Below are positions 32,919 to 42,400 of a stretch of 64,000 nt of DNA, piece by piece. The first letter of the stretch is position 1, and each line of letters opens with the position of its first letter. The stretch is taken from positions 372,001 through 436,000 of the forward strand of contig NZ_BAAAFX010000013.1 of assembly GCF_039523755.1 (NCBI RefSeq), given 5' to 3'. The notes under the pieces were generated by a model that saw only the letters and a program-made list of their open reading frames with translations, was not told the DNA's origin and did no database searches. Made by a program: the position numbers and the translations under genes. The stretch comes from Tatumella terrea. Its GTDB lineage: Bacteria > Pseudomonadota > Gammaproteobacteria > Enterobacterales > Enterobacteriaceae.

Positions 32919-33443
32919 ATGTCATTACCCATTTATCTGATAGGTGCCCGGGGTTGTGGAAAAACAACCGTCGGACATCTGTTATCAAAGACATTGGGCT
33001 ATGCATTCCATGATACGGACCATCATTTGCAAACGTCACTGCAGTGTACGATTGCACAGATTGTCGCGGAAGAGGGATGGGAAAGCTTCAGGACGAAGGA
33101 AAGTGATTCACTGGTCGCGGTGACCGCGGACTCCTCGGTGGTCGCTACCGGCGGCGGGATCATTCTGCGTCCGGAAAACTGTCAGTTTATGCGGGATAAC
33201 GGCCGGGTCTTCTGGCTGAGTGTCGAGCCGGATGAACTGGCAAAGCGCCTGGATGCGGAGCCTGAAAATGAACAACGTCCCACACTGACAGGGCGCCCTA
33301 TCACCGAAGAGATGAGCGATATCCTGAAAGTCCGTAGCCCGCTTTATTCATCAACCGCCCACCATATTATTGATGCCACTCTGCCTCCTCAGGAGGTGGT
33401 CGACAATATTCTGCAGGTTTTGTCACAGCAGCGTGCGGGCTGA
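32919..33443 (+). CDS. aroL: Shikimate kinase AroL
   Basis: AroL phosphorylates shikimate at the 3-hydroxyl with ATP in the aromatic amino acid pathway. The 174-residue protein (E. coli 174) has the Walker A motif GARGCGKTT (9-17), the shikimate-binding D32 and D34 in FHDTDHH, and TGGGIILRPENC. The lid region has RPTLTGRP. ATG 32919 follows GGCGGAGGATTAGCCTTT. In E. coli aroL is co-transcribed with yaiA and aroM, which are absent here. Confidence 0.95.
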   Translation: MSLPIYLIGARGCGKTTVGHLLSKTLGYAFHDTDHHLQTSLQCTIAQIVAEEGWESFRTKESDSLVAVTADSSVVATGGGIILRPENCQFMRDNGRVFWLSVEPDELAKRLDAEPENEQRPTLTGRPITEEMSDILKVRSPLYSSTAHHIIDATLPPQEVVDNILQVLSQQRAG

Positions 33444-34146
33444 ATCTGCATACGCCCTGAAGCGGCGACGGTTGCCGCTACCGCATTACCGGACCGGGAC
33501 CTGACCGGTTATCCGTCGTCATACTGATAATGAAGGCGGTTAACGCCTCAGTCCGTTTTCCGGAAAGCCTGCCGGCCGGGAGACATCTCCCGCATATTGA
33601 GCCTCAGGACTGTGAACTGTCTTATAAAAGACGCTGGTTATCAGGTTGCCGTATCAGGCAGTACCTGCGCGGATACCCTTTTAAGGGGATATCTGTGCCT
33701 GACTCGCGGGCATACTCCGCTCCTCTGACTGATAAAAGCGAAGGAACGCACAGAGAAAGATAACACCTGCGAGTGGCAGGCATCGTCTGTCGTGGTCACC
33801 GGAGCCTTCAGTGTCAGTCAGGCCGGGGCAAGAATAGCGGTCTTTCCGGGGAACAGGGTTGCACTCCTGAGCTCCCCGGGGAAGAGGATAGGCCTCACAC
33901 CGACGTAGCCTGACGTTCCCATCCCCGGCCATAACCTCAACATTCTGAAAAAGACTGACCTGACGCTGAAAATGGCTTAGTGCAGAGCGCCCTCCGGCAC
34001 CTGTTATCGCGGTGAGTTGTCCGGTGGCGGGGCAGGTGAGGAGAGGAAAACGCTAACCTGATGATGCGGCTGATTATTCACGTGACAAGGAGATCGGACT
34101 GCTTTTACACTGTCAGCATACCCCTGCGAACGACAAAGGAAAAAAG
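33444..34146. other. 700-bp gene-free stretch where E. coli has yaiA and aroM
   Basis: Frames at 33530-33763 (plus) and 33681-33932 (minus) overlap each other, lack ribosome-binding sites and have no protein-like composition. Nothing recognisable as YaiA or AroM is visible. The stretch ends with the ppnP leader ACGACAAAGGAAAAAAG. Confidence 0.55.
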
Positions 34147-34431
34147 ATGCTGAAATCGAATGAGTATTTTGAAGGTAAAGTAAAATCTATTGGTTTTGAA
34201 AACTCGCTGTCAGGTGAAGCGAGCGTCGGGGTGATGTCGGCCGGAGAATATACCTTTGGAACCGGGAAGCCTGAAGAAATGACCGTGGTCAGCGGCGCAT
34301 TAAAAGTCCTGCTGCCGGGGGAAACCGAATGGCAGTGGTTTGAGGCGGGTCAGGTCTTTAATGTCCCGGGCAACAGTGAGTTTTATTTACAGGTGGCGGA
34401 AGAAAGCGCCTACCTCTGCCGTTATCTGTAA
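34147..34431 (+). CDS. ppnP: Pyrimidine/purine nucleoside phosphorylase PpnP (YaiE)
   Basis: PpnP cleaves many nucleosides to base and ribose-1-phosphate. The 94-residue cupin-like protein (E. coli 94) starts MLKSNEYFEGKVKSIGFEN and has VGVMSAGEYTFGTGKPEEMTVVSGALKVLLPGE. AAAGGAAAAAAG precedes the ATG. It is followed by a hairpin and then by convergent rdgC, the conserved order. Confidence 0.95.
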   Translation: MLKSNEYFEGKVKSIGFENSLSGEASVGVMSAGEYTFGTGKPEEMTVVSGALKVLLPGETEWQWFEAGQVFNVPGNSEFYLQVAEESAYLCRYL

Positions 34432-34443
34432 TTCTGTCGCGGT

Positions 34444-34466
34444 CATGCCCTGCTGAGCAGGGCATG
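34444..34466. terminator. Hairpin between ppnP and rdgC
   Basis: CATGCCCTGCT (34444-34454) and AGCAGGGCATG (34456-34466) form a perfect 11-bp stem with a one-base centre, between convergent genes. There is no strong T-run on either side. Confidence 0.5.
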
Positions 34467-34476
34467 AGCGTTAGCC

Positions 34477-35388
34477 TCAGTGCTGTGCTTCGCCGCCCAG
34501 CGCGGAAATTAAGGCTTCCGTAAAGGCGGCCAGCTCGCCGGTCATCAGCGAGAAATCGGCATCAAAACGCAGCGCGAAATCTTCCCGGTCAATATCATCG
34601 TTCTGTTCACGCAGGGTATCACTGAATTTCAGGCGTTTCAGTGAGCCGTCATCACTCACGATACATTGCAGACGTTCCTGCCAGTCAATGGCCAGCTTAG
34701 TCACCCGCTTTCCGGCTTCAATATGATGCGCAATTTCATCACTGACCAGCTCCTGCTGTTTACAACGGATCACACCGCCTTCTTCCAGGGTGGCTTTCAG
34801 CTCAGCTTCGTCCAGCAGCGCAAACCCTGCCGGCAGGGTGCCGGAGCGAACCCATTCGGTCAGGGTCAGTTCGATCGGGGTTTCCAGCGCCAGCGGCACG
34901 ACAGGTAATGACCCCAGGCTTTTACGCAGCAGGGCCAGCAGATCCTCGGCCTTTTTCGCACTGGCACTGTCGACCATAATCAGCTGATGCTGCGGGTCGA
35001 TCCACAACCATGTCTGGCTGTAACGGCTGAAGGCCCGCGGTAACAGGCTATGGATCACCTCATCTTTCAGGGCATCTTTTTCGGTTTTTTTCAGCTTACG
35101 CTGTTGTTCTGTTTCCAGATGATGGATTTTTGCTTCCAGTGCCTGTTTGATCACCGGGGCCGGCAGAATTTTCTCTTCTTTGCGTGCGCACAGCAGGAGC
35201 TGGCCCTGACTCACGTGCAGCAGGGAATCACTGTTATCGTTCAGAGGAGAGACCCAGCCGGATTTGGACAGGTCCTGGCTTCCGCAGGGGGTGAAACTGC
35301 AGGCACTGAGTTGTCGTTCCATATCGTCAACAGACAGCGGGATTTCCCGGTTCAGACGATACACCATCATATTTTTAAACCACAGCAT
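34477..35388 (-). CDS. rdgC: Recombination-associated protein RdgC
   Basis: RdgC binds double-stranded DNA as a ring-shaped dimer and limits RecA filament assembly. The 303-residue protein equals E. coli RdgC in length and starts MLWFKNMMVYRLNREIPLS, with FTPCGSQDLSKSGWVSP and LLCARKEEKILPAPVIKQAL. AAGGAATTAAG precedes ATG 35388 on the minus strand. It is convergent with ppnP. Confidence 0.96.
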   Translation of the reverse strand: MLWFKNMMVYRLNREIPLSVDDMERQLSACSFTPCGSQDLSKSGWVSPLNDNSDSLLHVSQGQLLLCARKEEKILPAPVIKQALEAKIHHLETEQQRKLKKTEKDALKDEVIHSLLPRAFSRYSQTWLWIDPQHQLIMVDSASAKKAEDLLALLRKSLGSLPVVPLALETPIELTLTEWVRSGTLPAGFALLDEAELKATLEEGGVIRCKQQELVSDEIAHHIEAGKRVTKLAIDWQERLQCIVSDDGSLKRLKFSDTLREQNDDIDREDFALRFDADFSLMTGELAAFTEALISALGGEAQH

Positions 35389-35596
35389 CTTAATTCCTTA
35401 AGCCAGCATTTCCGGACAGAGGGCAGATGATACCCAATCAGGGGCCGGGTTTCAGCAACCGGGATAACAATTAACAACCGTGGCGGTCAGAGAGGGCGAA
35501 AACGGCGGCGGCAGGCAGGACAGAACAATGGCCCCGGGGAAGCATCAGGGCAGGAAAAGGCAACACAGAGAGACTTCCCTGTGTTGCGCCAGGAGA

Positions 35597-36964
35597 TTAC
35601 TCGCTATCCATCAGTAACTCATCATGAGGTGCCTGTGCACGCTGGGCGGTGGTCAGTCGGAAATACCCGTAACCTGCCAGCATGATGGCCACAAATAGCA
35701 GGGCGATCACCGGATTAAACCAGACCATCGAGACCAGGCAGAGCACGGCCAGTACCAGCGCAATGCCCGGCACCAGCGGATACCCCGGAGCCCGGAAGCT
35801 GCGCGGCATGTCCGGTGCGGTGCGACGTAACCGGAACAGACTGAGCATGCTCATGATATACATGACAATGGCACCAAAGACGGCGAGTGTGATCATGGCT
35901 GCGGTCAGCGACATCCCCTGCAGGTGGATCCAGTTATCGCTGAAGATAGCCAGGATACCGATCACACCTCCGGCGAGGGTGGCACGATACGGGGTCTGAT
36001 GACGGGATAACTTTGCCAGTGCCGGGGGTAAATAGCCGGCGCGGGACAGAGCAAAGAACTGACGTGAGAAGCCCAGAATAATGCCGTGGAAGCTGGCAAT
36101 CAGGCCAAATAATCCGATCCAGACCAGCATATGCATCCAGCGCGAATGTTCCCCGACAATCATTTTCATCGCCTGAGGCAACGGGTCATTGATATCAGAG
36201 AGTTTACGCCAGTCACCGGCACCGCCCGCCAGCAGCATTACCCCGATAGCCAGCACGACCAGCGTCAGAATACCGGAGATATAGGCGCGCGGAATGTTTT
36301 TACGGGGATCTTTGGCTTCCTCAGCGGCCATGGCAGCCCCTTCGATAGCCAGGAAAAACCAGATGGCAAAAGGGATCGCCGCAAAAACACCGCTCAGTGC
36401 CTGCAGGCCGAAACCATGGTCACCGGCCCAGCCGTGGGCGGTAAAGTTTGCCATGCTGAAGCCCGGAGAGACCACGCCCATAAATACCAGCAGTTCAATG
36501 ACGGCCAGGATGGTCACAATCAGTTCAAACATCGCCGCCAGTTTCACGCCAAGGATATTCAGTCCCATAAAAATGATATAGGCACCGACAGCCGCCACTT
36601 TCGGGTCAAGTGCCGGGAACTGGATGTTCAGATACGCCCCGATAGCCAGAGCGATGGCCGGAGGTGCAAAAACAAACTCAATCAGTGTGGCAAGCCCGGC
36701 GATCAGGCCGCCGGTTTCGCCAAATGCCCGGCGACTGTAAGCGAACGGTCCGCCCGCATGCGGGATAGCGGTGGTGAGTTCGGTAAAACTGAAAATAAAG
36801 CAGCCATACATTAACGCAATCAGCAGCGTCGTGATCAGGAATCCCAGAGTCCCGGCCACGCCCCACCCATAGCTCCAGCCAAAATACTCGCCGGATATCA
36901 CCAGACCAACAGCGATCCCCCACAGGGAGAATGTGCCAAGTGTGGGTTTTAGTTTTGTTGTCAT
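35597..36964 (-). CDS. eat: APC-family permease, ethanolamine-permease type
   Basis: A 455-residue transporter with about 12 membrane segments. It begins LKPTLGTFSLWGIAVGLVISGEYFGWSYGW, close to known ethanolamine permeases, and has FTELTTAIPHAGGPFAYSRRAFGE, an APC hallmark, and IEGAAMAAEEAKDPRKNIPRAY. Start MTTKLK at 36964 is chosen over an upstream in-frame ATG (37033) because GGGGAT precedes it and homologues begin there. It is divergent from a phosphotransferase gene; between them lies a 16-bp direct repeat. Substrate is inferred from family resemblance. Confidence 0.85.
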   Translation of the reverse strand: MTTKLKPTLGTFSLWGIAVGLVISGEYFGWSYGWGVAGTLGFLITTLLIALMYGCFIFSFTELTTAIPHAGGPFAYSRRAFGETGGLIAGLATLIEFVFAPPAIALAIGAYLNIQFPALDPKVAAVGAYIIFMGLNILGVKLAAMFELIVTILAVIELLVFMGVVSPGFSMANFTAHGWAGDHGFGLQALSGVFAAIPFAIWFFLAIEGAAMAAEEAKDPRKNIPRAYISGILTLVVLAIGVMLLAGGAGDWRKLSDINDPLPQAMKMIVGEHSRWMHMLVWIGLFGLIASFHGIILGFSRQFFALSRAGYLPPALAKLSRHQTPYRATLAGGVIGILAIFSDNWIHLQGMSLTAAMITLAVFGAIVMYIMSMLSLFRLRRTAPDMPRSFRAPGYPLVPGIALVLAVLCLVSMVWFNPVIALLFVAIMLAGYGYFRLTTAQRAQAPHDELLMDSE

Positions 36965-37079
36965 CTTAGTATCCCCATCGTGAATTAACCCTCTGCCCGG
37001 CCGGTGGCCTGCAGAATGATCTGTCATTGGCATAATGCCGTGGGCTATCGGATAAATACCTGACCTTGCCGGTCAGAGT

Positions 37080-37135
37080 TTGTCGTCTGAAGTCAACTCC
37101 GGCGGCGGGCGGACTGATATTGTCGTCTGAAGCCA
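37080..37135. promoter_or_regulatory. 16-bp direct repeat in the divergent permease/phosphotransferase promoter region
   Basis: TTGTCGTCTGAAGTCA (37080-37095) recurs as TTGTCGTCTGAAGCCA (37120-37135), 15 of 16 bases the same and 40 bp apart start to start, about four helical turns. Direct repeats on one DNA face are typical AraC-family operators, and an AraC-type gene lies close by at 38386. A separate hairpin CTGACC-TTGCC-GGTCAG lies at 37060-37076. Confidence 0.6.
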
Positions 37136-37226
37136 GGTTTTGCTATTGCCGGGTCAGGAAATACGTCGTTGACCACGGGCATGCTGAGTCAAAGACCGAC
37201 GGACACTATTGAGTAAAGAGGGGCGC

Positions 37227-38234
37227 ATGATGGAAGTAAAACAGAATGATCCAATGACCGATGCACAGATTTACCGGGTTGCACATCAGGCCCTCAGCCG
37301 TTATCCGGCTCTCTGCCAGGGGGAGTTATCACTGATCTGCCGTTCGGAAAACGCGACCTTTTTACTGAAAACAGCTGACAGCCGTTATGCGTTACGACTG
37401 CATCGCGCGGATTACCACCAGAAAGCCGATATCCTGAGTGAACTTCTCTGGCTGGACGCGTTAAGGGAAAGCGGGATCGAAGTGCCGGAAGCCGTCAAAG
37501 ACGGGGAAGGGGAGACGGTTCAGACCGTGGTCACAGAGGAAGGCAGTGTCCGCCATGTGGTCATTTTCAACTGGATGGACGGTGAAATGCCGACCACCAA
37601 TGTGGACCCGGTGGCCTTTCAGGCGCTGGGAGAAGTGACCGCCCGCCTGCATCAGCACAGCCGCCAGTGGCAGCGTCCGGCCACCTTTCAGCGCATCATC
37701 TGGGATCACCAGACCATGGTGGGTGCGTCCGGGCACTGGGGACGCTGGCAGGATGCCCCGCGACTGAACCGCGATGATCATGGGCTGATCACCGGGGCCA
37801 TAGAAAACATTGACCGTAAACTGGCCGTATACGGACAATCTGCAGATCGTTACGGTCTGATCCATGCGGATCTGCGACTGACTAACTTATTACATCATCA
37901 GGGGCAAACCCGGATCATTGATTTCGACGACTGCGGTTTCGGCTGGTATATGCATGACCTGGCAGCCGCGGTCAGTTTCTTTGAGCATCATCCGCGTGCC
38001 GCAGAATGGATCGAAAACTGGCTGACCGGCTATGAAAAAATTGCGCATGTCAGTGATGACGATCTGGCGGTATTGCCAGACCTGCTGATGCAGCGGCGTC
38101 TGCAACTCAGTGCCTGGATGGGGTCGCATGCCGGAACTGAGATGGCACAAAGCCTGGAGGCTCAGTGGTCGGCAGACACGGTGCGCCTCTGCCGGCGGTA
38201 TCTGGAAACCGATCGCTGGCCTGTCGGGGCGTGA
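37227..38234 (+). CDS. Phosphotransferase of the APH/choline-kinase-like family
   Basis: A 335-residue protein-kinase-like small-molecule kinase. The catalytic loop HADLRLTNLL (HxDxxxxN) lies near residue 215 and the metal-binding IIDFDDCGFGWY about 15 residues later. The N-lobe has FLLKTADSRYALRLHR with the ATP-binding lysine region. Relatives phosphorylate aminoglycosides, homoserine, choline or ethanolamine. The neighbouring ethanolamine-type permease suggests an amino-alcohol substrate, which is an inference. ATG 37227 follows AGAGGGGCGC; ATG 37230 is an equally possible start. Confidence 0.8.
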   Translation: MMEVKQNDPMTDAQIYRVAHQALSRYPALCQGELSLICRSENATFLLKTADSRYALRLHRADYHQKADILSELLWLDALRESGIEVPEAVKDGEGETVQTVVTEEGSVRHVVIFNWMDGEMPTTNVDPVAFQALGEVTARLHQHSRQWQRPATFQRIIWDHQTMVGASGHWGRWQDAPRLNRDDHGLITGAIENIDRKLAVYGQSADRYGLIHADLRLTNLLHHQGQTRIIDFDDCGFGWYMHDLAAAVSFFEHHPRAAEWIENWLTGYEKIAHVSDDDLAVLPDLLMQRRLQLSAWMGSHAGTEMAQSLEAQWSADTVRLCRRYLETDRWPVGA

Positions 38235-38385
38235 TCCTGAGTTGCACCGTCGCAGTGCCCGCTGCTGGTGCATGGCTCCTGCTGCCAGGTGGCCCCGGGG
38301 CTGTCACAGAACTGACACAGAGACTGGTACGGATTTTGCATAATAACCCCTGACAGGTTTAATGCAGGCAAATTCCGGAGCAGGT

Positions 38386-39456
38386 ATGAACAGTGCAATG
38401 ACTCTTTTAACCACAGCATCTCAGTCCATGGCCGGGGGCGCTTCCGGCAACCGGGGTGTTCTGGCAGCGGCAGCGACCGGATTGAGTGATTTTATTGGCA
38501 GCCAGGGCGGCGACAGTGATCGCATCTTCGGGCTGAGTGGTGTGGATCCGGAACTGCTGGGCAGCCCGACCCTGAGTCTCGGTCTGGCGAACTATTGCCG
38601 TGTGCTGGAAGAAGCGGCCCGGCACTCTTCCACCAATAATTTTGGTCTGCATTATGGCCGTCAGTTTAAGCCGCAGTCGCTGGGGCTGATTGGCTATATC
38701 GGTCTCTGTTCACCGACGCTGGAGTCAGCATTACAGAATGTGGTGCAGTTTTTCCCCTGCCATCAGCACGATACCCTGACCCGTATGGTCGATAAAGGGG
38801 ATTACTGGCGGCTGGATTATCAGGTACGCCACGGGGCCATTTTATCGCGTCGTCAGGATGCAGAACTGACGCTGGGGATGTTTATGAACCTGATCCGCCA
38901 CTCTGCCGGTCAGCACTGGGCTCCCCGTGAAGTCCATTTTGAACACTCCCGCCCGGAAAACTGGCACGAACACTGTAAAATTTTTGATGCCCCGGTCTAC
39001 TTCGATCAGCCTTACAATTCGCTGCTGATTGGCCGCCGCGAGTTACAGCGGGCGATGCCGGACAACGATCCTATGCTACTGATGGTCGTGAAAGACGCGC
39101 TGCAACGCCTGAACACTACCCGTGAAAGTCAGGGATTGACCGGTAAAGTCAGAGCCTGTATTCATCTGCTGCTGAGCAATGGCGAACCTACCCTGGAACA
39201 GGTGGCAAAGAATATGGGGTTATCTGAATGGACCTTACAGCGCCGATTACGTGAGCAGGAGGTCAGTTTCTCACGTCTGCTGGATGCTGTACGCAGTGAA
39301 CTGGCAGCTCATTATCTGCAACAGCAGTCGCTGTCCGTTTCCGCGATGGCGATGCTGCTGGGGTACTCTGAGGTCAGTGCTTTCTCGCGCGCCTGCCGCC
39401 GCTGGTATGGCATCAGTCCCCGCCAGTGGCGTCAGCAGGAGAACCCGCAGGCCTGA
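38386..39456 (+). CDS. AraC-family transcriptional regulator (OruR/QhpR type)
   Basis: A 356-residue regulator with an N-terminal arabinose-binding-like domain of the OruR type (about 20-210, with GLIGYIGLCSPTLESALQNVVQFFPCHQHD) and a C-terminal AraC double helix-turn-helix (about 250-350: TLEQVAKNMGLSEWTLQRRLREQEVSF and SVSAMAMLLGYSEVSAFSRACRRWYGISPRQWR). GGAG lies 5 nt before ATG 38386. It is 151 bp behind the phosphotransferase on the same strand and likely regulates that gene and the divergent permease through the repeat at 37080-37135. Confidence 0.87.
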   Translation: MNSAMTLLTTASQSMAGGASGNRGVLAAAATGLSDFIGSQGGDSDRIFGLSGVDPELLGSPTLSLGLANYCRVLEEAARHSSTNNFGLHYGRQFKPQSLGLIGYIGLCSPTLESALQNVVQFFPCHQHDTLTRMVDKGDYWRLDYQVRHGAILSRRQDAELTLGMFMNLIRHSAGQHWAPREVHFEHSRPENWHEHCKIFDAPVYFDQPYNSLLIGRRELQRAMPDNDPMLLMVVKDALQRLNTTRESQGLTGKVRACIHLLLSNGEPTLEQVAKNMGLSEWTLQRRLREQEVSFSRLLDAVRSELAAHYLQQQSLSVSAMAMLLGYSEVSAFSRACRRWYGISPRQWRQQENPQA

Positions 39457-39497
39457 CCCCGGCCATGCTGTAAAGCCGTATGGCCGGCGGTCTGACC

Positions 39498-42400
39498 TTA
39501 TTCCGGCGGCAGTTCGAGAGTGCTGTAACCCAGACCGTTATTTTTGATGACCCGGATTTGTAACGGGATCCGCTCTTTCATGGCGTCAACATGGCTAATC
39601 ACACCGATGATTTTTCCGCTGGCGTTCAGGCTATCCAGCGCATCGAGCGCCACATCCAGCGTTTCCGCATCCAGTGTCCCGAAACCTTCATCAAGGAACA
39701 GTGACTCTATCCGGTTCTTCTCGCTTACCAGATCGGATAACGCCAGCGCCAGGGCGAGGCTGACCAGGAAACTTTCCCCGCCGGATAAGGTGCGTGTATC
39801 CCGGCAATTGTCCGCCTGCCAGCTATCAATCACCGCCAGCTCCAGGGTGTCATCCGACTGACGCTGCAACAGATAGCGTCCGTGAAGGCGTGTCAGTTGC
39901 TTGTTGGCCAGCCAGACCAGATGATCCAGCGTCAGGCCCTGGGCAAACCGGCGGAACCGATCCCCGCTGGCCGATCCAATCAGATGGTTCAGGTGATCCC
40001 AGTCAGCCAGCAGGCGCTGTTGCTGATTGATCTTTTCGATCAGCTGCTGTTGCTGCTGACGATAACGATCATCGGCCTGAAGCTGTTCGCGAAGTTCTCC
40101 CTGCTGCCAGACCGTTTCTTTCAGTCGCTGTTTCAGGGCAGCGGTCATCTCTGTCAGGGCTTCGCTCTCTTCCGGAATCCCCTCCGGCCGCTGTTGCAGA
40201 TGCTGCTGCAGGCTCTCATGCGCCTGTTGTAACAGGGTGCCGGTCTGATCGCTGGCCTGTTCCAGTTCCTGCAGTTGCCGGCGCAGGGCAGTGGCGGTTT
40301 CTTCTTCCAGCAGGGCAGCAGAGAAAGCCTCGCTATCGCTGAATCCCTGTTGCTGCAGGGCATCGCTGAATGCCAGCTCGTCGTTCTGTCGTTGTTCTGC
40401 CAGCTGGCGGCACTGCTGTTCGAGCTGACGGTGCTGACCATCCTGCAGGCTGAGTTCACGCTGTAAGGCATGAGACTGTTCCAGTAACGCCTGTTGCTGC
40501 TTTTGCTGCTGTTGTAACTCATGCTGCATGGCCTGTCGTGCCACGCTGACGTCTTTATCGGCAAATAAGGCATGGCGTTTTTCCCGCAATGCAGACAGCT
40601 GCGCCCGTTGCTGTGTGATAGTCTGTTCTGTCTGCGAGAGGGTTGTAAGTTGCTGACGGAGGTCCTGCTGTAATTTTTCCCGCGAGGTGGTCAGGCGGAT
40701 CTGTTCCGGCTCACTGTCGCGAAGTTGCTGTTCATTATGTTGCCAGTGCTTCCATAGCGCCTGCTGCGTATCCAGCCACGTTTCCGCTGCCCGGATCTCT
40801 TCCGGCAGCGACAATGCGTAGCGGGCCGTCTCTTCCCGTAATGCGGCCAGTAGTTTTTCCGCCTGCCCGGCTGTCTGCCGGTAATTATTGCTGCTTTCTT
40901 CAACGGCGGCCTGACGGGTATTCTGCTGCTCCGTCATCAATGCAGTTTGTTGCTGGTGGCGCAGTAAGCGGTCATGGCATTGATAATAGTGTTCCCTGGC
41001 CTGCTGACAGGCCAGGGCGGCCTGTTCACGTTGCTGTAACTGCCGGCGGACCTGTTGTTCCCGGGCTTCTGTCTCCTGCAGATACTGTTGCAGCCGTGGC
41101 ATCTCAGTGAGTTTCAGCGTCAGCCCCTCGGCCAGGCACAGCGACTGCCATTGTGCCTCAGACTCCGCCAGTGCCGCCGTCAGGGTGGAGATCTCCTCCG
41201 TCATTTGCCCGTGCTGCTGCCGGGCCTGGGCCAGTTGTTCTTTACGCTGAACACCTTGCTCCTGAAGTTCGGCCACCCGTTTATCCTGCGCGAGTTTCAG
41301 TTGCTGATTTTCGGCGGGCTGCAGTTGTTTATATTCCGCGACCGACGGATGCTCACAGGAGCCACACAGTGGGCAGGGGTGTCCGGCCTCAAGGGTCTCG
41401 CGCAATGTCGCAAGATCGGTGATCCTCGCCTCCAGTTCACAAAGAGTGATCAGCGCCTGCAGTTGTTTTCGTTCAGTCTGGAACAGCTCACGAAACTGTG
41501 TCAGCGACTGTTCATCGGCAGCGATCTTTTGCTGCAGCGCGGTTGCCAGAGGATGCAGCTTGTTCAGCTGAAGCTGTAACGGCTCAGCTTTGGTGGCCAG
41601 TAACAGCAGTTGCTGCTGACGGGCGCGGCGGGATTGTGCATCCTCCAGTGCCTGACGTAATGAGTCGCTGCTATGTGCATTTTCCAGGGACTGTTGCTGC
41701 TGCGTCAGATGTTCAAGTTTTGTGACGGCGGCCGCTTCTGCCTGCTGGAGGGGCGGAAGATGGTCGTTCAGGCCGTTCAGTACCTGTGCCTGCTGGCTGA
41801 GTTCCTGTTGCTGCTGCGTCATGCGCTCATGCAGTGTCCGGGCCGTCAGCGTATGCTGCTGCCATTGAGTCAGTCTCTCGCGCCACAGGGGCAGGGCAGG
41901 GCCCCACTCTGCCAGGCTCATATACTGCTGACGCCAGCTCAGCCACTGTTCACGCTGACCGTTCAGTTGTTGCAATTGCTGCTCAGTCTGAGTGACGGAC
42001 TGACGGGTATCTGCCTGTTGCTGCTGCTGTTCGTTCAGTTGTTTCAGATACCGGGTCAGTTGCTGTTCTTCGCTGGCGATCGTGTGGTCCAGCGGGATCA
42101 CCTGTTCACTGAGCAGGGTCTCCAGTTGCTGCTGCTGCATCTGTTGATGGCGATAGCCTTGTTCAGCGGTCTGCCACCGTTCGTGGGCCTGCCGGTATCC
42201 GGACTCTGTTTGTTTCAGGCGTTCGGCCGACAGGGCCTGTTCGGTGACCAGTGCCTGCTGTGACTGCCGGCGGCTCTGTAACTGCTGCCACTGCGGTCTG
42301 ATTTTTTCCGCCGGCTCACTGCGCTGCAGACGCAGGCGACGGGGTTCTGCCTCTACCAGACGCTCCCGGGTCTCCCGGTGCGCCTGTTCACGTTGCCGGT

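Noticed and set aside
33530..33932. Overlapping short frames on both strands in the aroL-ppnP gap
   Set aside because: Neither has a start signal, and neither resembles YaiA or AroM, which E. coli has here.
36131..36814. 227-codon plus-strand frame opposite the permease gene
   Set aside because: The histidine- and glutamine-rich product is what antisense reading of membrane-segment codons gives; no start signal.
41673..42263. 196-codon plus-strand frame inside sbcC
   Set aside because: It mirrors the glutamine/leucine-rich coiled coil of SbcC; the leucine-rich translation is an artefact of CAG-rich sequence read backwards.
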